NCBI GenBank assembly: GCA_015501585.1
Contig: JADNRY010000010.1
Location: 62,001-126,000, forward strand
Direction: 5' to 3'
Source: Rhodocollybia butyracea
Taxonomy: Eukaryota > Basidiomycota > Agaricomycetes > Agaricales > Omphalotaceae
Length of the DNA: 64,000 nucleotides
Each line of letters begins with the position of its first letter. The first letter of the stretch is position 1. This document shows, in pieces, positions 33,624 to 44,084 of the stretch. The notes under the pieces are model-generated. The model was given only the letters and a program-made list of their open reading frames with translations. It made no database searches and had not been told where the DNA came from. The position numbers were made by a program, and so were the translations under genes.

Positions 33624-33701
33624 CGCCCCATGGCAGAGCTGGTTCCGGCGTCCCGACCGGTGTAACTTTGGAAGGCAGAGAGTTCGAGGCTCTCTGGGGC
33701 A
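33624..33701 (+). pseudogene. tRNA-Asn-like pseudogene, array unit 3
   Basis: The spacing and flanks match unit 2 (ATTATCATAACCG before it). The T arm AGAG-TTCGAGG-CTCT is good, but the anticodon arm is altered (CCCGACCGGTGTAAC), so no anticodon can be assigned. Confidence 0.6.
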
Positions 33702-33788
33702 GTCATTGTGAAAGACAGTTCTGTTTTTTCTTTCCAAATCTTTCTTCCTCTGTCATCTGAATATCTTCTTATTAAGGATTATTATAAC

Positions 33789-33846
33789 CGCCCCATGGCA
33801 GAGTTGGTTCCCGTGTGCGAACTGTTATAACTGTGGAAAGTTGAAG
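33789..33846 (+). pseudogene. tRNA-Asn-like pseudogene, array unit 4 (3' truncated)
   Basis: It retains GCCCCATGGCAGAGTTGGTT and GCGAACTGTTA but runs into unrelated sequence after about 33846. The same ATTATTATAACCG flank precedes it. Confidence 0.55.
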
Positions 33847-34729
33847 TAAGAAGAGCCCAAGGGTGCGAGGTCGATATCCCTCAGTTGAGTCTTGAGCTGG
33901 GTACTACGTACGTGATGCATACCTTTCTTGTTTGCCTATCGGGTTGCGTTGGAGTTGCGTTGGGACACAACGATGACGCTGGTCTGAGTTTTCAAGTCAG
34001 AATTGAGATGTGCAAACTCTACTGTTTTACTGACTATGCGTAACAAGGACACTTTCGACTTTCTTGACCTATGTAACGACGATGAAGGAAACGACGACGA
34101 GAGCTCAACGATTTAGCTTCAAAAAAGGAAATTCTTCTCGGAACCCGCGTGATTTACAGAGGCCCCGACTCGAATATGTGATCTACAAGTCATCTACAAC
34201 AGCCATATGTACTATTAGTATTTGTCAAAAGGCGGTTATTGTTGAGTACCGGTACCATTGAAATACCGAGTTCCAGGACTAGTTACGTTAATAGGGCTCT
34301 GACATATGTTACGCAAGTTGAAAGTGCAGTTTACTTCGGCTCGCTCTTCGTTCTTTCCCACATTGTACCTGTGGTATCTGGAATCAGATTATCAGAATAG
34401 TTATGCAAGTCAACACGCATGAAGCCCGAGCTCCCCAAGCTCGCCCCAAGCTGCTCTTAGAGACTTGTGTGTGGGGCGCTTGAAGGTTCAAAGGAAGGAA
34501 TGATGACTTAAAGAAACCCAACAGCTGCGACTGGCATTACAGTGCATAGCGCCAATCCCTGGGCCTCTGTAAACCATTTTTCGCTTGATTTTGACCGTCA
34601 ATCACTTTCCGTCCGTCGCACCAACGTTTGATTGTGGATGTAATTTGGAGTTCAATAATCGCTACCGGAAGCCACCACTCCCTATTTCGCTTTATCCGGC
34701 ACAGTGTCATTGGCGTTGTGATTGATGCT
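33847..34729. other. Left part of the first inhibitor-gene duplication unit
   Basis: From about 34317 the sequence (AGTTGAAAGTGCAGTTTACT, TCTGGAATCAGATTATCAGA, GAAGGTTCAAAGGAAGGAA) recurs at 36375, 38197 and 38390, upstream of the later inhibitor copies. No gene is visible. A small frame at 34064-34261 is unsupported. Confidence 0.5.
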
Positions 34730-34732
34730 ATT

Positions 34733-35474
34733 AGCTCCGTTCAATGTTGACGTAGCGACGCTACTGAAACCGCTATGACAAATTGCTATTTCACGGCTCC
34801 TTCGGCTTGTATGTCAAGCCATCGTTCTGCCGAGAACACATCAAAGTTGTCAAGTTAAGCGCTACGAGCGCTTTTACAGGAGATGCATTCTCTTGGCATT
34901 CTCGGAAAACCTTGGAAAAACAGGCAACTAATAAGTAATTGATCTTTGAACAAACAAAAAAAAGTAAAATTAGCCAAATATAACAGTAGTTACTGGATTT
35001 GTTCACTTTCCACCCTTTTAGCCTGCTGTCTTGACTCTTAGAGAATCAGAACTGACCGTTATGGTGTGACCTGTGAAGCTTGACCTGTGAGAGGCTGTGA
35101 CTGATGAAAAGAAAATTCGATCAAGACTAAGTGACGTGTGACCTCTGTCCTCTGGCCGGTGAATGGTGATGGATGAACTTGCGATGAACTGCTCTAATCT
35201 GGCTCTAATTATTACAGCGGTTCAAAGATGGTATAAAATAATGCATTTTGGATAAGAATTATATCTTGGAGAAGGAAGGTTGGAGAGAAGAGCCACAAAA
35301 AGATTTTTTCGAAGCTGAGCTTGTAGAATTTGAAGGGTCAGAATAAATTCGCTGTCACAAGCTCGGCGGATTGATGTTGGATTGATGGCCTGACATACGA
35401 GCCGAAGGAGCCGTGAAATAGCAATTTGTCATAGCGGTTTCAGTAGCGTCGCTACGTCAACATTGAACGGGGCT
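34733..35474. mobile_element. 742 bp terminal-inverted-repeat (MITE-like) element
   Basis: The left end AGCTCCGTTCAATGTTGACG and the right end, read on the minus strand, AGCCCCGTTCAATGTTGACG are near-perfect inverted repeats extending about 85 bp (to roughly 34818 and from roughly 35388). Possible 3 bp target duplications ATT flank it (34730-34732, 35475-35477). The interior is AT-rich with no transposase frame. The other two inhibitor promoters lack it, which marks the insertion as later than the gene duplication. Confidence 0.85.
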
Positions 35475-35511
35475 ATTTTGTTTAACTTGCCTATGAACCC
35501 GAAGGCCTAGG

Positions 35512-35517
35512 TATAAA
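35512..35517 (+). promoter_or_regulatory. TATA box of inhibitor gene 1
   Basis: TATAAA within GGTATAAATACATAAGACC, 68 bp upstream of the ATG at 35580. It is conserved in position in the other two copies. Confidence 0.7.
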
Positions 35518-35579
35518 TACATAAGACCAGCTCTGCTCATTTCTCCCACTCGTCTATCGCAGCCTCTCACAGTATTACT

Positions 35580-36247
35580 ATGCCTGGCCCAGAATCCGGC
35601 GTCTACATCATCACCTCCTTGTGTGGCCAAGGCGGTACTGTCGGTGTTCCGAATCCCACTAATCCTTCCAGGCCTCCTCAGTCGGAGCCACTAGTCACTG
35701 TCCCACACGATTTCTTGCAGAACAAGGTGAGAACTACTATATGAATACTCGCTTAGTACACAGTCACCTCATACACTTCCTTCCAGTGGCATATCTTCCG
35801 CTCACTCCAAGACGGCCCTTACATGATAACCTCCGTCTCAAGTTTTTACATGTTGACTGGTGTTCAAGACGACAACTCCGTAATCGCGACTAATGACCGG
35901 ACCGAAAGTGCTGAGTGGGAAATCACAGGGTTCGACAATCAGGCTCCCGACCTATACGTGTATGTTAATTGATTCATAAGTAAGATCGTGTATTGACTGG
36001 GTATTATTTACTCTTAAGTATTCACCGGTCCCGTGGATCTCAGGCCTGGACAGTAGAAGCAGAGCAGACCCCAGAGACACAGTCGCCTGTAAGTTTCTTT
36101 TTGTACAATTTGACATTTTTCGCATGTGTTTGACAGCTTTTGTTTTTGTTCTTGTTTTTTCTTCAGATTACTGTTTCGACTCTCCAACTCGACGAGAATC
36201 TCCCTCCCAAACCCACACAATTGTTCAAGTTTAGCCGTCTTGACTAG
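35580..36247 (+). CDS. Cospin-like (MEROPS I66-type) beta-trefoil serine protease inhibitor, copy 1
   Basis: Four exons: 35580-35726, 35787-35959, 36019-36088 and 36167-36247 (156 aa, phases consistent). The protein starts MPGPESGVYIITSLCG and contains VGVPNPT, FRSLQDGPYMITSVSSFYM, TGVQDDNSVIATN and ends PTQLFKFSRLD. Length, the repeated 'G-x-Y-x-I-T' strands and the C-terminal QLFKF motif resemble the fungal cospin (PIC1) family of trefoil trypsin inhibitors. Those act in fruiting-body defence against animals and have no signal peptide, as here. The family call is by pattern memory, so ricin-B-type trefoil lectins remain an alternative. It has tandem paralogues at 36978 and 38986. A TIR element sits 105 bp upstream. 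Confidence 0.65.
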
Positions 36248-36907
36248 TGGACGTAACTGGGGTTCACTAGTGCATTGAATAACATAAGGGCTTGGCTTTG
36301 AAAAACGTTGATCATAAATATGTAACATCGTAGTCGTGATATATATCTTGTACAAGAAAATATGAGTACGGTAGCTTGAAAGTGCAGTCACTTCTTCGCT
36401 GCTTTCCCGCATCCTCCTTGTAGTGTCTAGAACCGGATTATCTAGAATCAGATGATCAGAATACCTATGCAAGTCAATATGTGAAATCTCAGGGGGGCCT
36501 TGAGGCGAGCCGCAACGAGGCTCGGGTTCTTCAAGCTTGTTCTTTGCTCCTGAGTCTTGAGGACTTATGGGGCGCTTGAAGGTTTAAAGGAAGGAAGGAA
36601 GGAAGGGAAGATTCAAATAAAGGGACCCAACAGCTAGACTAAAAGTGTCTGCAACCAGCATCACAGTGCCACATAGCGTCAATCCCTGAGGGACCTCTTC
36701 TGTAGAGCTTGGATTTTTACCGTTCAATCATTTTCCGCCCGTCGCACCAACATTATTATCGTGGAGTTAATTTGGATTTCAATCGCTACGGGAAGCCATC
36801 CACTCCCTATTTCGCTTTATCGTCTGAATTCTGTGAAATATCTGCGCCACAGTGTCGTTGGCTCTGTGATTAATGCCATTTTATTAGCTTGGCTATGAAT
36901 TGGAAGC

Positions 36908-36913
36908 TATAAA
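36908..36913 (+). promoter_or_regulatory. TATA box of inhibitor copy 2
   Basis: TATAAA in GAAGCTATAAATTCATAAGACC, 70 bp upstream of the ATG at 36978. Confidence 0.65.
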
Positions 36914-36977
36914 TTCATAAGACCATCCCCTGTTCATTTCTCCCCACTCATCTATCGCAGCCTCTCACAGTATTACT

Positions 36978-37648
36978 ATGCCTGGCCCAGAACCCGGCGT
37001 CTACCTCATCACCGCTTTGAGAGGCCAAGGTGGTCCTGTCGGTGTTGTGGATCTCACTGAGCCCTCCAAGCCCGACCCTCCGATGCAGCCACTTTCCATT
37101 GTCCCTCGCGATTCCTGGCATAAGGTGAGAATTGATAGATGAACACTCGCCGGGGGGTTGATACATAGTCACCTCATACAATTCCTCTTCTAGTGGGAAG
37201 TCATCCGCATGCCCAAGGGCGGCGGCACTTACTTAATAAGCCCCATCTCAAGTGCTTACATGTATACTGGCGTTCAGGATGACAATCTTGTAGTCGCGAC
37301 CAATGGTCAGGGTCAAGATGTTGAGTGGGAACTCACGGGTTTGACAACCAGGTATATGCGTAGGTTGCTTTCAATTCGAATTGACGTATGAGTAAACATT
37401 GTATATTGACTGGTTATTATTTATTCTAAGCATTCACCGGTATCACGGATCCCAGGCGTGGACGATGGACCCAGAGCAAGACCCAGAGACAGAGGTGCTT
37501 GTAAGTTGTTGTGATTTGACGTTTTTCGCATGCGTTGACAGTTTTTTTTTTCTTTCTTCAGATTACTGTTACGACTCTCCAACTCAACGAGAGTCATCCT
37601 CCCAAAGCCACACTTCCACAATTGTTCAAGTTTAAACGTGTTGGATAG
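36978..37648 (+). pseudogene. Cospin-like inhibitor, copy 2, with one-base deletion in exon 2
   Basis: Exons align with copy 1: 36978-37124, 37194-37359, 37431-37500 and 37562-37648. It starts MPGPEPGVYLITALRGQGG and exon 2 carries TYLISPISSAYMYTGVQDDN. Exon 2 is 166 nt instead of a length leaving two bases. In copy 1 the codons read ACA-GGG-TTC-GAC, whereas here one G is missing (ACGGGTTTGAC), and a further 9-12 nt in-frame gap precedes the donor. After the break, exon 3 is out of frame. Its original frame still encodes the expected HRYHGSQAWTMDPEQDPE, and exon 4 encodes QLFKFKRVG. The break is therefore recent, or it is an assembly error. Confidence 0.65.
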
Positions 37649-38189
37649 TAGACATCATGGGGTGCATCGGTAAACTACTTGTCGAGAATCAAAGCATGAT
37701 GGTGAACGTAAAACTGCGCTACAGGTGTAGAAAGAAGACACGTAGTGAAAAGAGTCGGAAAGGATCGACCATCTTGGTAGAGCTGATTGCGAGGGTTGAT
37801 TGCGAGGGTTGTTTTAGTTGTACAATGAACAGATCAAGTCGAGATCAACTTCATCTACTTACACACTCCACCGACTGCTTACAGCCATATGATCAACAGT
37901 GAAGGTTGCGATCCAGTGGCTAGAAGACAGCACTAGCAACAGTGCTATATTTTCAAATGTGACGCCGAGCGTGAAAGTTATTGCAAGTTATTATTTGCAG
38001 ACAGCTTACAGCTTCGACATTTTGAGTTGAAGCCGGTCCGTCGTCAATGAGGCGGTATTGTTATATACGTACCACTGCAATAACAAGTCCGCTTCAGTAG
38101 ATTCCAGGACTAGCGACATACCTAGGTGCAATAAGTGACTGGGACTGTTCGTAGTAGTTACGTCAATAGGGCTCTCACATACCTCGGTA

Positions 38190-38600
38190 TCCTGAAATTG
38201 CAATTTACTTCGGCTCGCTCTTTGTTCTTTCCCGCGTCTTCCTTGGCCGTCTGGTGTCTGGAATCAGATTATCAGAATCCTTATGCAAGTCAAGATGTGA
38301 AATCTAAGGGGGGCCTTGAGGCAAGCTGCAATGAGGCTCGGGTTCCTTAAGCTCATTTCTCACATAACCTCAGTATCCTGTATGCCAGTAAGTTGAAAGT
38401 GCCTTTACTTCGGCTCGCTCTTAGCTCTTTCCCGCATCCTCCTTGCGGTGTCTGGAATCAGATTATTAGCAAACTTATGCAAGTCAGCACTGTGTACGAG
38501 GCTCGGGTTCCTCAGGCTCATTCCAAGCTGCTCCTGGGGACCCGCGTGGGGAGCCTGAGGGTTCAAAGGAAGGAAGTGAAGATTCAAAGGAAACGGCTGT
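38190..38600. repeat. Upstream duplication unit of the inhibitor cluster (two copies in tandem)
   Basis: The block ACTTCGGCTCGCTC-TT, CTGGAATCAGATTAT and CTTATGCAAGTCA occurs at about 38200-38300 and again at about 38395-38490. It is the same block found at 34325 and 36385. It marks unequal exchange between the tandem inhibitor genes. Confidence 0.65.
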
Positions 38601-38915
38601 ACTAAAAGTGTGTCTGTAATCTGCATTACAGTCTATTACAGCGCAAAGTAGCGTCAATCACACCGGGGCCTCGTGTAAACCATTTTTCGCTCAATTTTTG
38701 ATTGTCAATCATTTTCTGCCCATCGCACCAACATTTATAGTGGAGTCAATTACTACTAGTTAATTTGGAGTTTAATCGCTACGGGAAGCCATCCACTCCC
38801 TATCTCGCTTTATCTCAAATTACAGCCCGGTTTCTTGTTGAAATATCTGCGCCACAGTGTCATTATTGGCGTTGTGATTAATGCCGTTTTAGCCTTGCCT
38901 ATGAACCCAAACTAC

Positions 38916-38921
38916 TATAAA
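38916..38921 (+). promoter_or_regulatory. TATA box of inhibitor gene 3
   Basis: TATAAA in ACTACTATAAATACAGAGG, 70 bp upstream of the ATG at 38986. Confidence 0.65.
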
Positions 38922-38985
38922 TACAGAGGAATCAGCCCTGCTCATTTCTCCCCACTCATCTACTGCAGCCTCTCACAGTATTGTT

Positions 38986-39649
38986 ATGCCTGGTCCCAAA
39001 CCCGGCTACTACATCATCACCGCCTTGAGAGGCGATGGTGGTACTGTCGGTGTTCCGATTCCTACTGATACTTCCAAGCCTTTACCTCAGGCGGAGCCAA
39101 TTGCCATTGTCCCTAATGATCCCAGGCAGAGGGTGAGAACTAATACTCGTGGAGTTAATACACAATCACCTCATACACTTCCTCTTCCAGTGGGAAGTCT
39201 TCCGCACGCCCCAAGGCGGCACTTGCATAAGCCCCCTCTCAAGTGTTTACTTGTATTCTGGTGCTCAGGATGACAACCTCGTAATCGCGACCAATAATCC
39301 GGCTCAAAATACTGAGTGGGAATTCATGAATTTCGACCGTGGCAATGAGCGCCCAGACGTATATGCGTAAGTTGCTTTTAATTCGAAATTTGCGTGTATT
39401 GACTGGTCATTTATTCTAAGCATCTTCCAGCGTCGCGGAAATTGGAAGGCCTGGGCCTGGACGCTGGACCCCGAGCAAGACCCAGAGACACAGCATGCAA
39501 GTTGTTGTAAAAATTCGGAATTTTCGCATGTGTTTGACAGCGTTTTTTTTGTTTTTATTTAGATTACTGTTGAGGATCTCGAACTCCTCCCAACTAGCCC
39601 TCCTCTAGGCACAGATCCTCAGTTGTTCCATTTTCGCCGTGTTGACTAG
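38986..39649 (+). CDS. Cospin-like (MEROPS I66-type) beta-trefoil serine protease inhibitor, copy 3
   Basis: Exons 38986-39132, 39191-39366, 39421-39496 and 39563-39649 give 161 aa with consistent phases. It starts MPGPKPGYYIITALRGDGG. Exon 2 contains YLYSGAQDDNLVIATNN, exon 3 encodes RRGNWKAWAWTLDPEQDPET and the protein ends PQLFHFRRVD. The third intron begins GCAAGT instead of GTAAGT (39497), a GC-AG intron; copies 1 and 2 have GTAAGT at the same place. The gene appears intact. Function is inferred as for copy 1, with the same caveat. Confidence 0.65.
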
Positions 39650-40264
39650 TGGAACATCATGGAGGTGCATCGATGTGCATCAGTAGGGGTATTGAAACAA
39701 GCAGCGGGGATTTGAATAAGGGATTGGCTTGAAATGATGTTGATCATGAATGTATAACCATCATAGTCGTATCGGTGATACGTATCTTGTACAAGATTGA
39801 AATGTGATAGAGTTTCTGTCATACATGTATGAGGTGTATGACTTCACTGGTGTAACTACTTTGCCGAGAAGATGGCGTAGAAGAAAAGACCGATAGTGAA
39901 AGAGTCGGAACTTAGCATCATCGGTAGAGCTGCCATGTCGTATGCTTCACCCTTTCACTCTTCCACTTAGCATCTCCTAGCATTCACAAATTCAAACAGA
40001 TCAGATCAGAGGTCGAACCCGATCTCTAAAAATAGAAATACTCGACGAGGTCAGCTAGGAACGCTCTTTAGCTCCAAATAGGAAATTCTGGTGTAACCCG
40101 AGCAATTTAGAGTCCCCCAATTTCTATATAATTATCAGGCATCACTATGCTTCCGGTAATCTATCCGTCAGGCTTTCCATCATCTATCCCTCCTCCGGAA
40201 CTCTAGAAATTACCTTATTCCAAATTTCCAATAACAAACGCTCAAGTACTCACTATCTTCTCCC

Positions 40265-40375
40265 CACGGCGCACGTCCCCATCCCCGAACTCCGTTACAG
40301 GTTATGCGTTCTGCAACTGGCCAAAATCCCGCTGTCGCCCAATCGATAACAGCAGCGATAGTCGTTCCTTACACA
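40265..40375 (-). pseudogene. Relic of the APH-type phosphotransferase (DFG-region fragment)
   Basis: On the minus strand this segment reads GTTIAAVIDWATAGFWPV, matching GTTITAVIDWATAGFWPG of the intact gene at 44433. Only this block survives, next to a tRNA-Asn-like fragment. Confidence 0.7.
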
Positions 40376-40561
40376 GTATAAAGTAAACAGTATTTACAAA
40401 ACAGAAGCTGTATGCACGAGTCCCAATATGTACATACGAGTGAGTAATCTCCTTGAACAATGAACAGCTCCAGCCTAAATATGCTAACACCCCCAACTTG
40501 CCTTGACAAAAAGAATAAAAAGGATGATAAACAATAAAAAAAAACTTGATAAAAACATAAC

Positions 40562-40620
40562 TGCCCGAGAGACTCGACCTTCTTACAGTCGGACATTATG
40601 ACCAACTCAGCCAAGTGGCA
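40562..40620 (-). pseudogene. Truncated tRNA-Asn-like unit
   Basis: The minus strand shows GCTGAGTTGGTCA and a T-arm remnant GTCGAGTCTCTCGGGCAG, but the anticodon loop and intron are missing. Confidence 0.55.
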
Positions 40621-41815
40621 GTTATCAAGTAGTTAGTAGTAGTTAATGAACAGCGAACCACGTTGGTGCATGTTAAGAGAGTTTCCTCCGTGAACAAAGC
40701 AGATGCCAGTCTATAAACTCAAAATGGGACAAGAGAACTTGGGGTAGAAAAAACGAGTTGGAGTACTAATTGTTTTCCAGTGGTGCTACATCTATGATCT
40801 CAGAGAGGATGCTCAGAAAGCGATGTGGGTGGGTTGGGGTGTCACGGTATTGATAACCGCATCTAAGAATCTGGACCATATTTCCATATAGATGTACCAA
40901 AATCATTAGTTGCATAATCTGAGGATCCTCAGTGAGGGTTTGAGGTGTCGGGTGATAAATAATGTTAATGATTCATAGGACAAGAAAACATTGACAATAC
41001 TTACGCGCATACAGCATCGCACAGGTCTCTTCCGCAAATTCACCTTCGTAGTGTTGTATATTGCCGATGTGGCAACTCCGGAGATTAGGTAGCCGGATCG
41101 GTATGTTCATATGTCCGTATCCTTACTCATCGTATTAGCAATATTATACAGTATGTACAGTATATAAGGCTCTCTCCAAAGCCAGTATCTATAGTAGTTA
41201 TCCAGTTCTCTTCTATCTCTCAAGCCTCACGGCTTATTCAGTTCCCTGCGCCGAGTATTTACAACACGTAGTTGGTCAGGACGTGACTACCCATATATAG
41301 CATGTGTCGGTATGAGACTGTCTGCCAGAGATCTGGTGGCAGCTGGCTGTCGGTGCTGTTTGCATCTAGAGTTGCACATGACTATCTTAAATGGCGGGTG
41401 TGCTAGGATAGGAAGTAGCCATGGTGCTAGCAGTTGGCAGTCGGAAGGCAGGATGTTTTTCATACTCTGGCCTGTGGGGACCTCACGTGAGCGTGTTTGA
41501 AAGCACTGCTTGCAATTTCAACGCGCTTCGTTGATTCTCATTCTGGTGACCATTCACAACCTTTTTAGTACATATTTACTTATAATCATACTTATTTGAT
41601 TATTTGATACTTATTACATGCAGGAAAACTTCAAATGACTATCAAATTCTCATCAATGCATCCTCCAAGCCTCCCACTCAAAATCTCAACACCCCACCGT
41701 AAGTAGTTCTGTAATCACCATTTTCAGAGCTTCCAACAAGGCTACAAGCTACATCCTATAGAGTAAGTGCACTATCAAGCCACACTACTAACCCCTTCCT
41801 ACCAAGCTCCCCAAC

Positions 41816-41909
41816 TGCCCCATGGCTGAGTTGGCCACAGCGTCCGACTGTTATTGATCCGCTTATTCGGTGACATTGGAAGGTCGAGAGTTCAAGTCTT
41901 TCTGGGGCA
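41816..41909 (+). tRNA. tRNA-Asn (GTT)-like gene with intron
   Basis: It has TGCCCCA/TGGGGCA acceptor pairing, D arm GCTG..CAGC, TCCGA-CTGTTA, an intron of about 22 bp, then TTGGA (one G-T pair), and T arm GAG-TTCAAGT-CTT with one weak pair. It is probably functional or only slightly decayed. Confidence 0.6.
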
Positions 41910-42033
41910 GTTCATGATGTTAACTGCGAAAATCTTTCAATTTTTATTCTTTCCTGAAATTCTCTGTTATCAGAACTAGTATCAATCACAATAATATCAT
42001 CCTGCTATTAAGGATAGTATCAGTATCATTAAC

Positions 42034-42120
42034 TGCCCCATGGCTAAGTTGGTTTACAGCATCTAACTGTTGCGAATTACTTAAAATTGGGAACTCGAGA
42101 GTTCGAATGTCTATGGGGTG
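42034..42120 (+). pseudogene. Degenerate tRNA-Asn-like unit
   Basis: TGCCCCATGGCTAAGTTGG is kept, but the anticodon region is CTGTTGC, the stem is mismatched (TCTAA), and the 3' end reads TATGGGGTGG. Confidence 0.55.
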
Positions 42121-42234
42121 GCTACGACGCCAGTACAATCAAGTTGTAGAATAATATTTTATCTGATTTTTATTCAATCCTATTCAAATTAATAACTAAC
42201 ACCAAGATCTCCTACTAAGGATCTCCTCCTCACG

Positions 42235-42375
42235 TCCCCATCCCGGCAATCATGAACACCATTCTGGGACATGCATCCTGCGATACTCCCAATACTCCGG
42301 CCAAAAATTAAAATCCTACTGTTACCCTTTGCTCAATTGATAACAGCAGTGATACTACTTGAGTTGTTCCAGTCG
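42235..42375 (-). pseudogene. Relic of the APH-type phosphotransferase (C-terminal fragment)
   Basis: The minus strand contains blocks equivalent to GTTITAVIDWA, then GFW-GYWEYCRM and HNPEW of the intact gene at 44433, interrupted by stops and frame changes (the nucleotide block GGAGTATTGGGAGTATCGCA is clearly homologous). Confidence 0.65.
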
Positions 42376-42778
42376 CCTCAATTCCATATACTTATAGTAT
42401 ACTACTGTAAGTACTTAAAGTAAGTACAGCATATACAAAACAAGGATAGTCAAAGCTGCATATATGCGTCTCAATATGTACATATGGAGTACTCTCCAAC
42501 AGCTCCACTCTAAGCCAACCTCCCCCCTCTCGGGCCACTCCCTCCCCCCTCTCCCTGACTTGGCTTGCCACTTGACTTTGTTTGACTTTGAAGATTACCA
42601 GTTTAAACTTGTTGAACTAGCCAAGTGTGATCACTGATAACAGTCTTAACAGAGCCTAGAGTATCAGGATTCAGCAACTTGAAGGAACTCGGAAAACATT
42701 TTTTTAAAAAAAGAATGAGAATACATAATTTGAAATATCCAAAAACTTGCTGATAGCCTGAGTACTACCTGGGTCAGC

Positions 42779-42883
42779 TGCCCCAGAGAGGCTCGAACTC
42801 TCGAACTTCCGATGTTAAAGCAACGGTAATTACATTGAACACATATAACAGTCGGACGCTGTTGCCGACTCAGCCATGGGGCA
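42779..42883 (-). tRNA. tRNA-Asn (GTT)-like gene with intron, tandem array B unit 1
   Basis: The minus strand has TGCCCCA/TGGGGCA, GCTG...CAGC (loop AGTCGGCAA), TCCGA-CTGTTA, an intron of about 30 bp ending TTAACA, then TCGGA, and T arm GAGAG-TTCGAGC-CTCTC. It is well preserved. Confidence 0.75.
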
Positions 42884-43185
42884 GTTATCAAATAGTTAGC
42901 AATAGTTAATGAAAGGTCATGAAGTTTGAGCTAGCCCTTCTCAAGTTTTCCCCCTCCCCCCCCCCTCCTCTGATTTTATTTGACTTTGAAGAGTACCAGT
43001 TTAAGCCTAACTTTACCCATGTGCAACCCAACTGAAGCAGCCAAGCTACCCAAGTCTGATAACACTCTTATTACTTAAGAGTTAACAGAGTCTAGAGGAT
43101 TAGGATTCAGGAAACACTTGGCCCAAAAAAAGAACAAGGAGTCAAGGACATGGAACATCCAAAATTTGAAAACTGAGCAATTAAC

Positions 43186-43293
43186 TCCCCCAGAGAGGCT
43201 TGAACTCTCGAACTTCCGATGTTAAGGTAACAGTGCTTTTAGCCTGGGTTTGGTCATAACAGTTGGACGCTGTAACCAACTCAGCCATGGGGC
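43186..43293 (-). tRNA. tRNA-Asn (GTT)-like unit with intron, array B unit 2 (slightly decayed)
   Basis: It has the same layout, but TCCAA in the anticodon stem and TGGGGGA at the 3' end introduce mismatches. The flanks match the other array B units (a GCAGTTATC block on one side, an AGGATTAGGATTCAGGAAACA block on the other). Confidence 0.5.
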
Positions 43294-43619
43294 AGTTATC
43301 TTGCAGTTGGTAATATTTAATGATACTGCCTGGTCATAGACCAGCTCAATTCTAGGCTAATACCCCCCTATGGCCCCCTTCCCCCTCCTTCCCTCTGACT
43401 TGATAGTTGATTGAAGAGTACCAGACTCCAGTTTAAACTGTTACCCATGCGGAAGCCAAGCAGCCTTGAAGTCAGTCTTAACAGGGCCTAGAGGATTAGG
43501 ATTCAGGAAACACTTGAAAAAAAAGGAATAAAAAGATAACATCGGGAAACTTCAGCAGAATCAAACAATGATGTGTACTCCAAAAAAACATCATGAAATT
43601 CTAGGTTGGTTAAATAAGC

Positions 43620-43725
43620 TGCCCCAGAGAAGCTCGAACTCTGGACCTTCCGATGTTAGAGCAACAGTGATATAGGCGCATGGAACATAACAGTCGGATG
43701 CTGCGGCCAACTCAGCCATGCGGCA
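43620..43725 (-). tRNA. tRNA-Asn (GTT)-like unit with intron, array B unit 3 (slightly decayed)
   Basis: The acceptor is TGCCGCA/TGGGGCA with one mismatch. The anticodon arm TCCGA-CTGTTA ... TCGGA is intact. The T arm CAGAG-TTCGAGC-TTCTC has mismatches. Confidence 0.5.
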
Positions 43726-43986
43726 GTTATCAAGTGGTTAGTAGTGATAGTCAATGAAAGGTCATGAGGTTTGGACTAGCTCCAATCTACTACTATAGGC
43801 TAACCCCCTCTGACTCCCCTCTGACTTGACTTTGAAGAGTACCAGTTTAAACCATTATCCGACCAAGCCGCCTAGTCTGATACTTAATAGTTGTCTCATC
43901 GGCGGAACCTAGAGAAGTAGGACTCAGGGAACATATAAAAAGGATAATAAACATCCAAAACTTCAGTACAGATTTTATGGAGCAAC

Positions 43987-44084
43987 TGCCCCAGAGAGGC
44001 TCGAACTCTCGACCTTCCGATGTTATCATACACAATACTGTACTTATAACAGTCGGACGCTGTGACCAACTCAGCCATGCGGCA
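43987..44084 (-). tRNA. tRNA-Asn (GTT)-like gene with intron, array B unit 4
   Basis: TGCCGCA/TGGGGCA has one mismatch. D arm GCTG..CAGC, TCCGA-CTGTTA, an intron of about 24 bp, TCGGA and T arm GAGAG-TTCGAGC-CTCTC are all intact. It may be functional. Confidence 0.65.

Larger units (their letters stand above)
39650..41815. other. Repeat-rich intergenic region with gene relics
   Basis: Apart from the phosphotransferase relic at 40265-40375 and the truncated tRNA-Asn-like unit at 40562-40620, I see no gene. The open frames at 40302-40614 (minus) and 41312-41500 have no motif. Confidence 0.45.

Noticed and set aside
33253..44084. CRISPR-like reading of the regularly spaced repeats
   Set aside because: The repeats are tRNA-Asn-like genes with flanks in a eukaryotic genome; no short direct repeats with uniform spacers and no cas genes.
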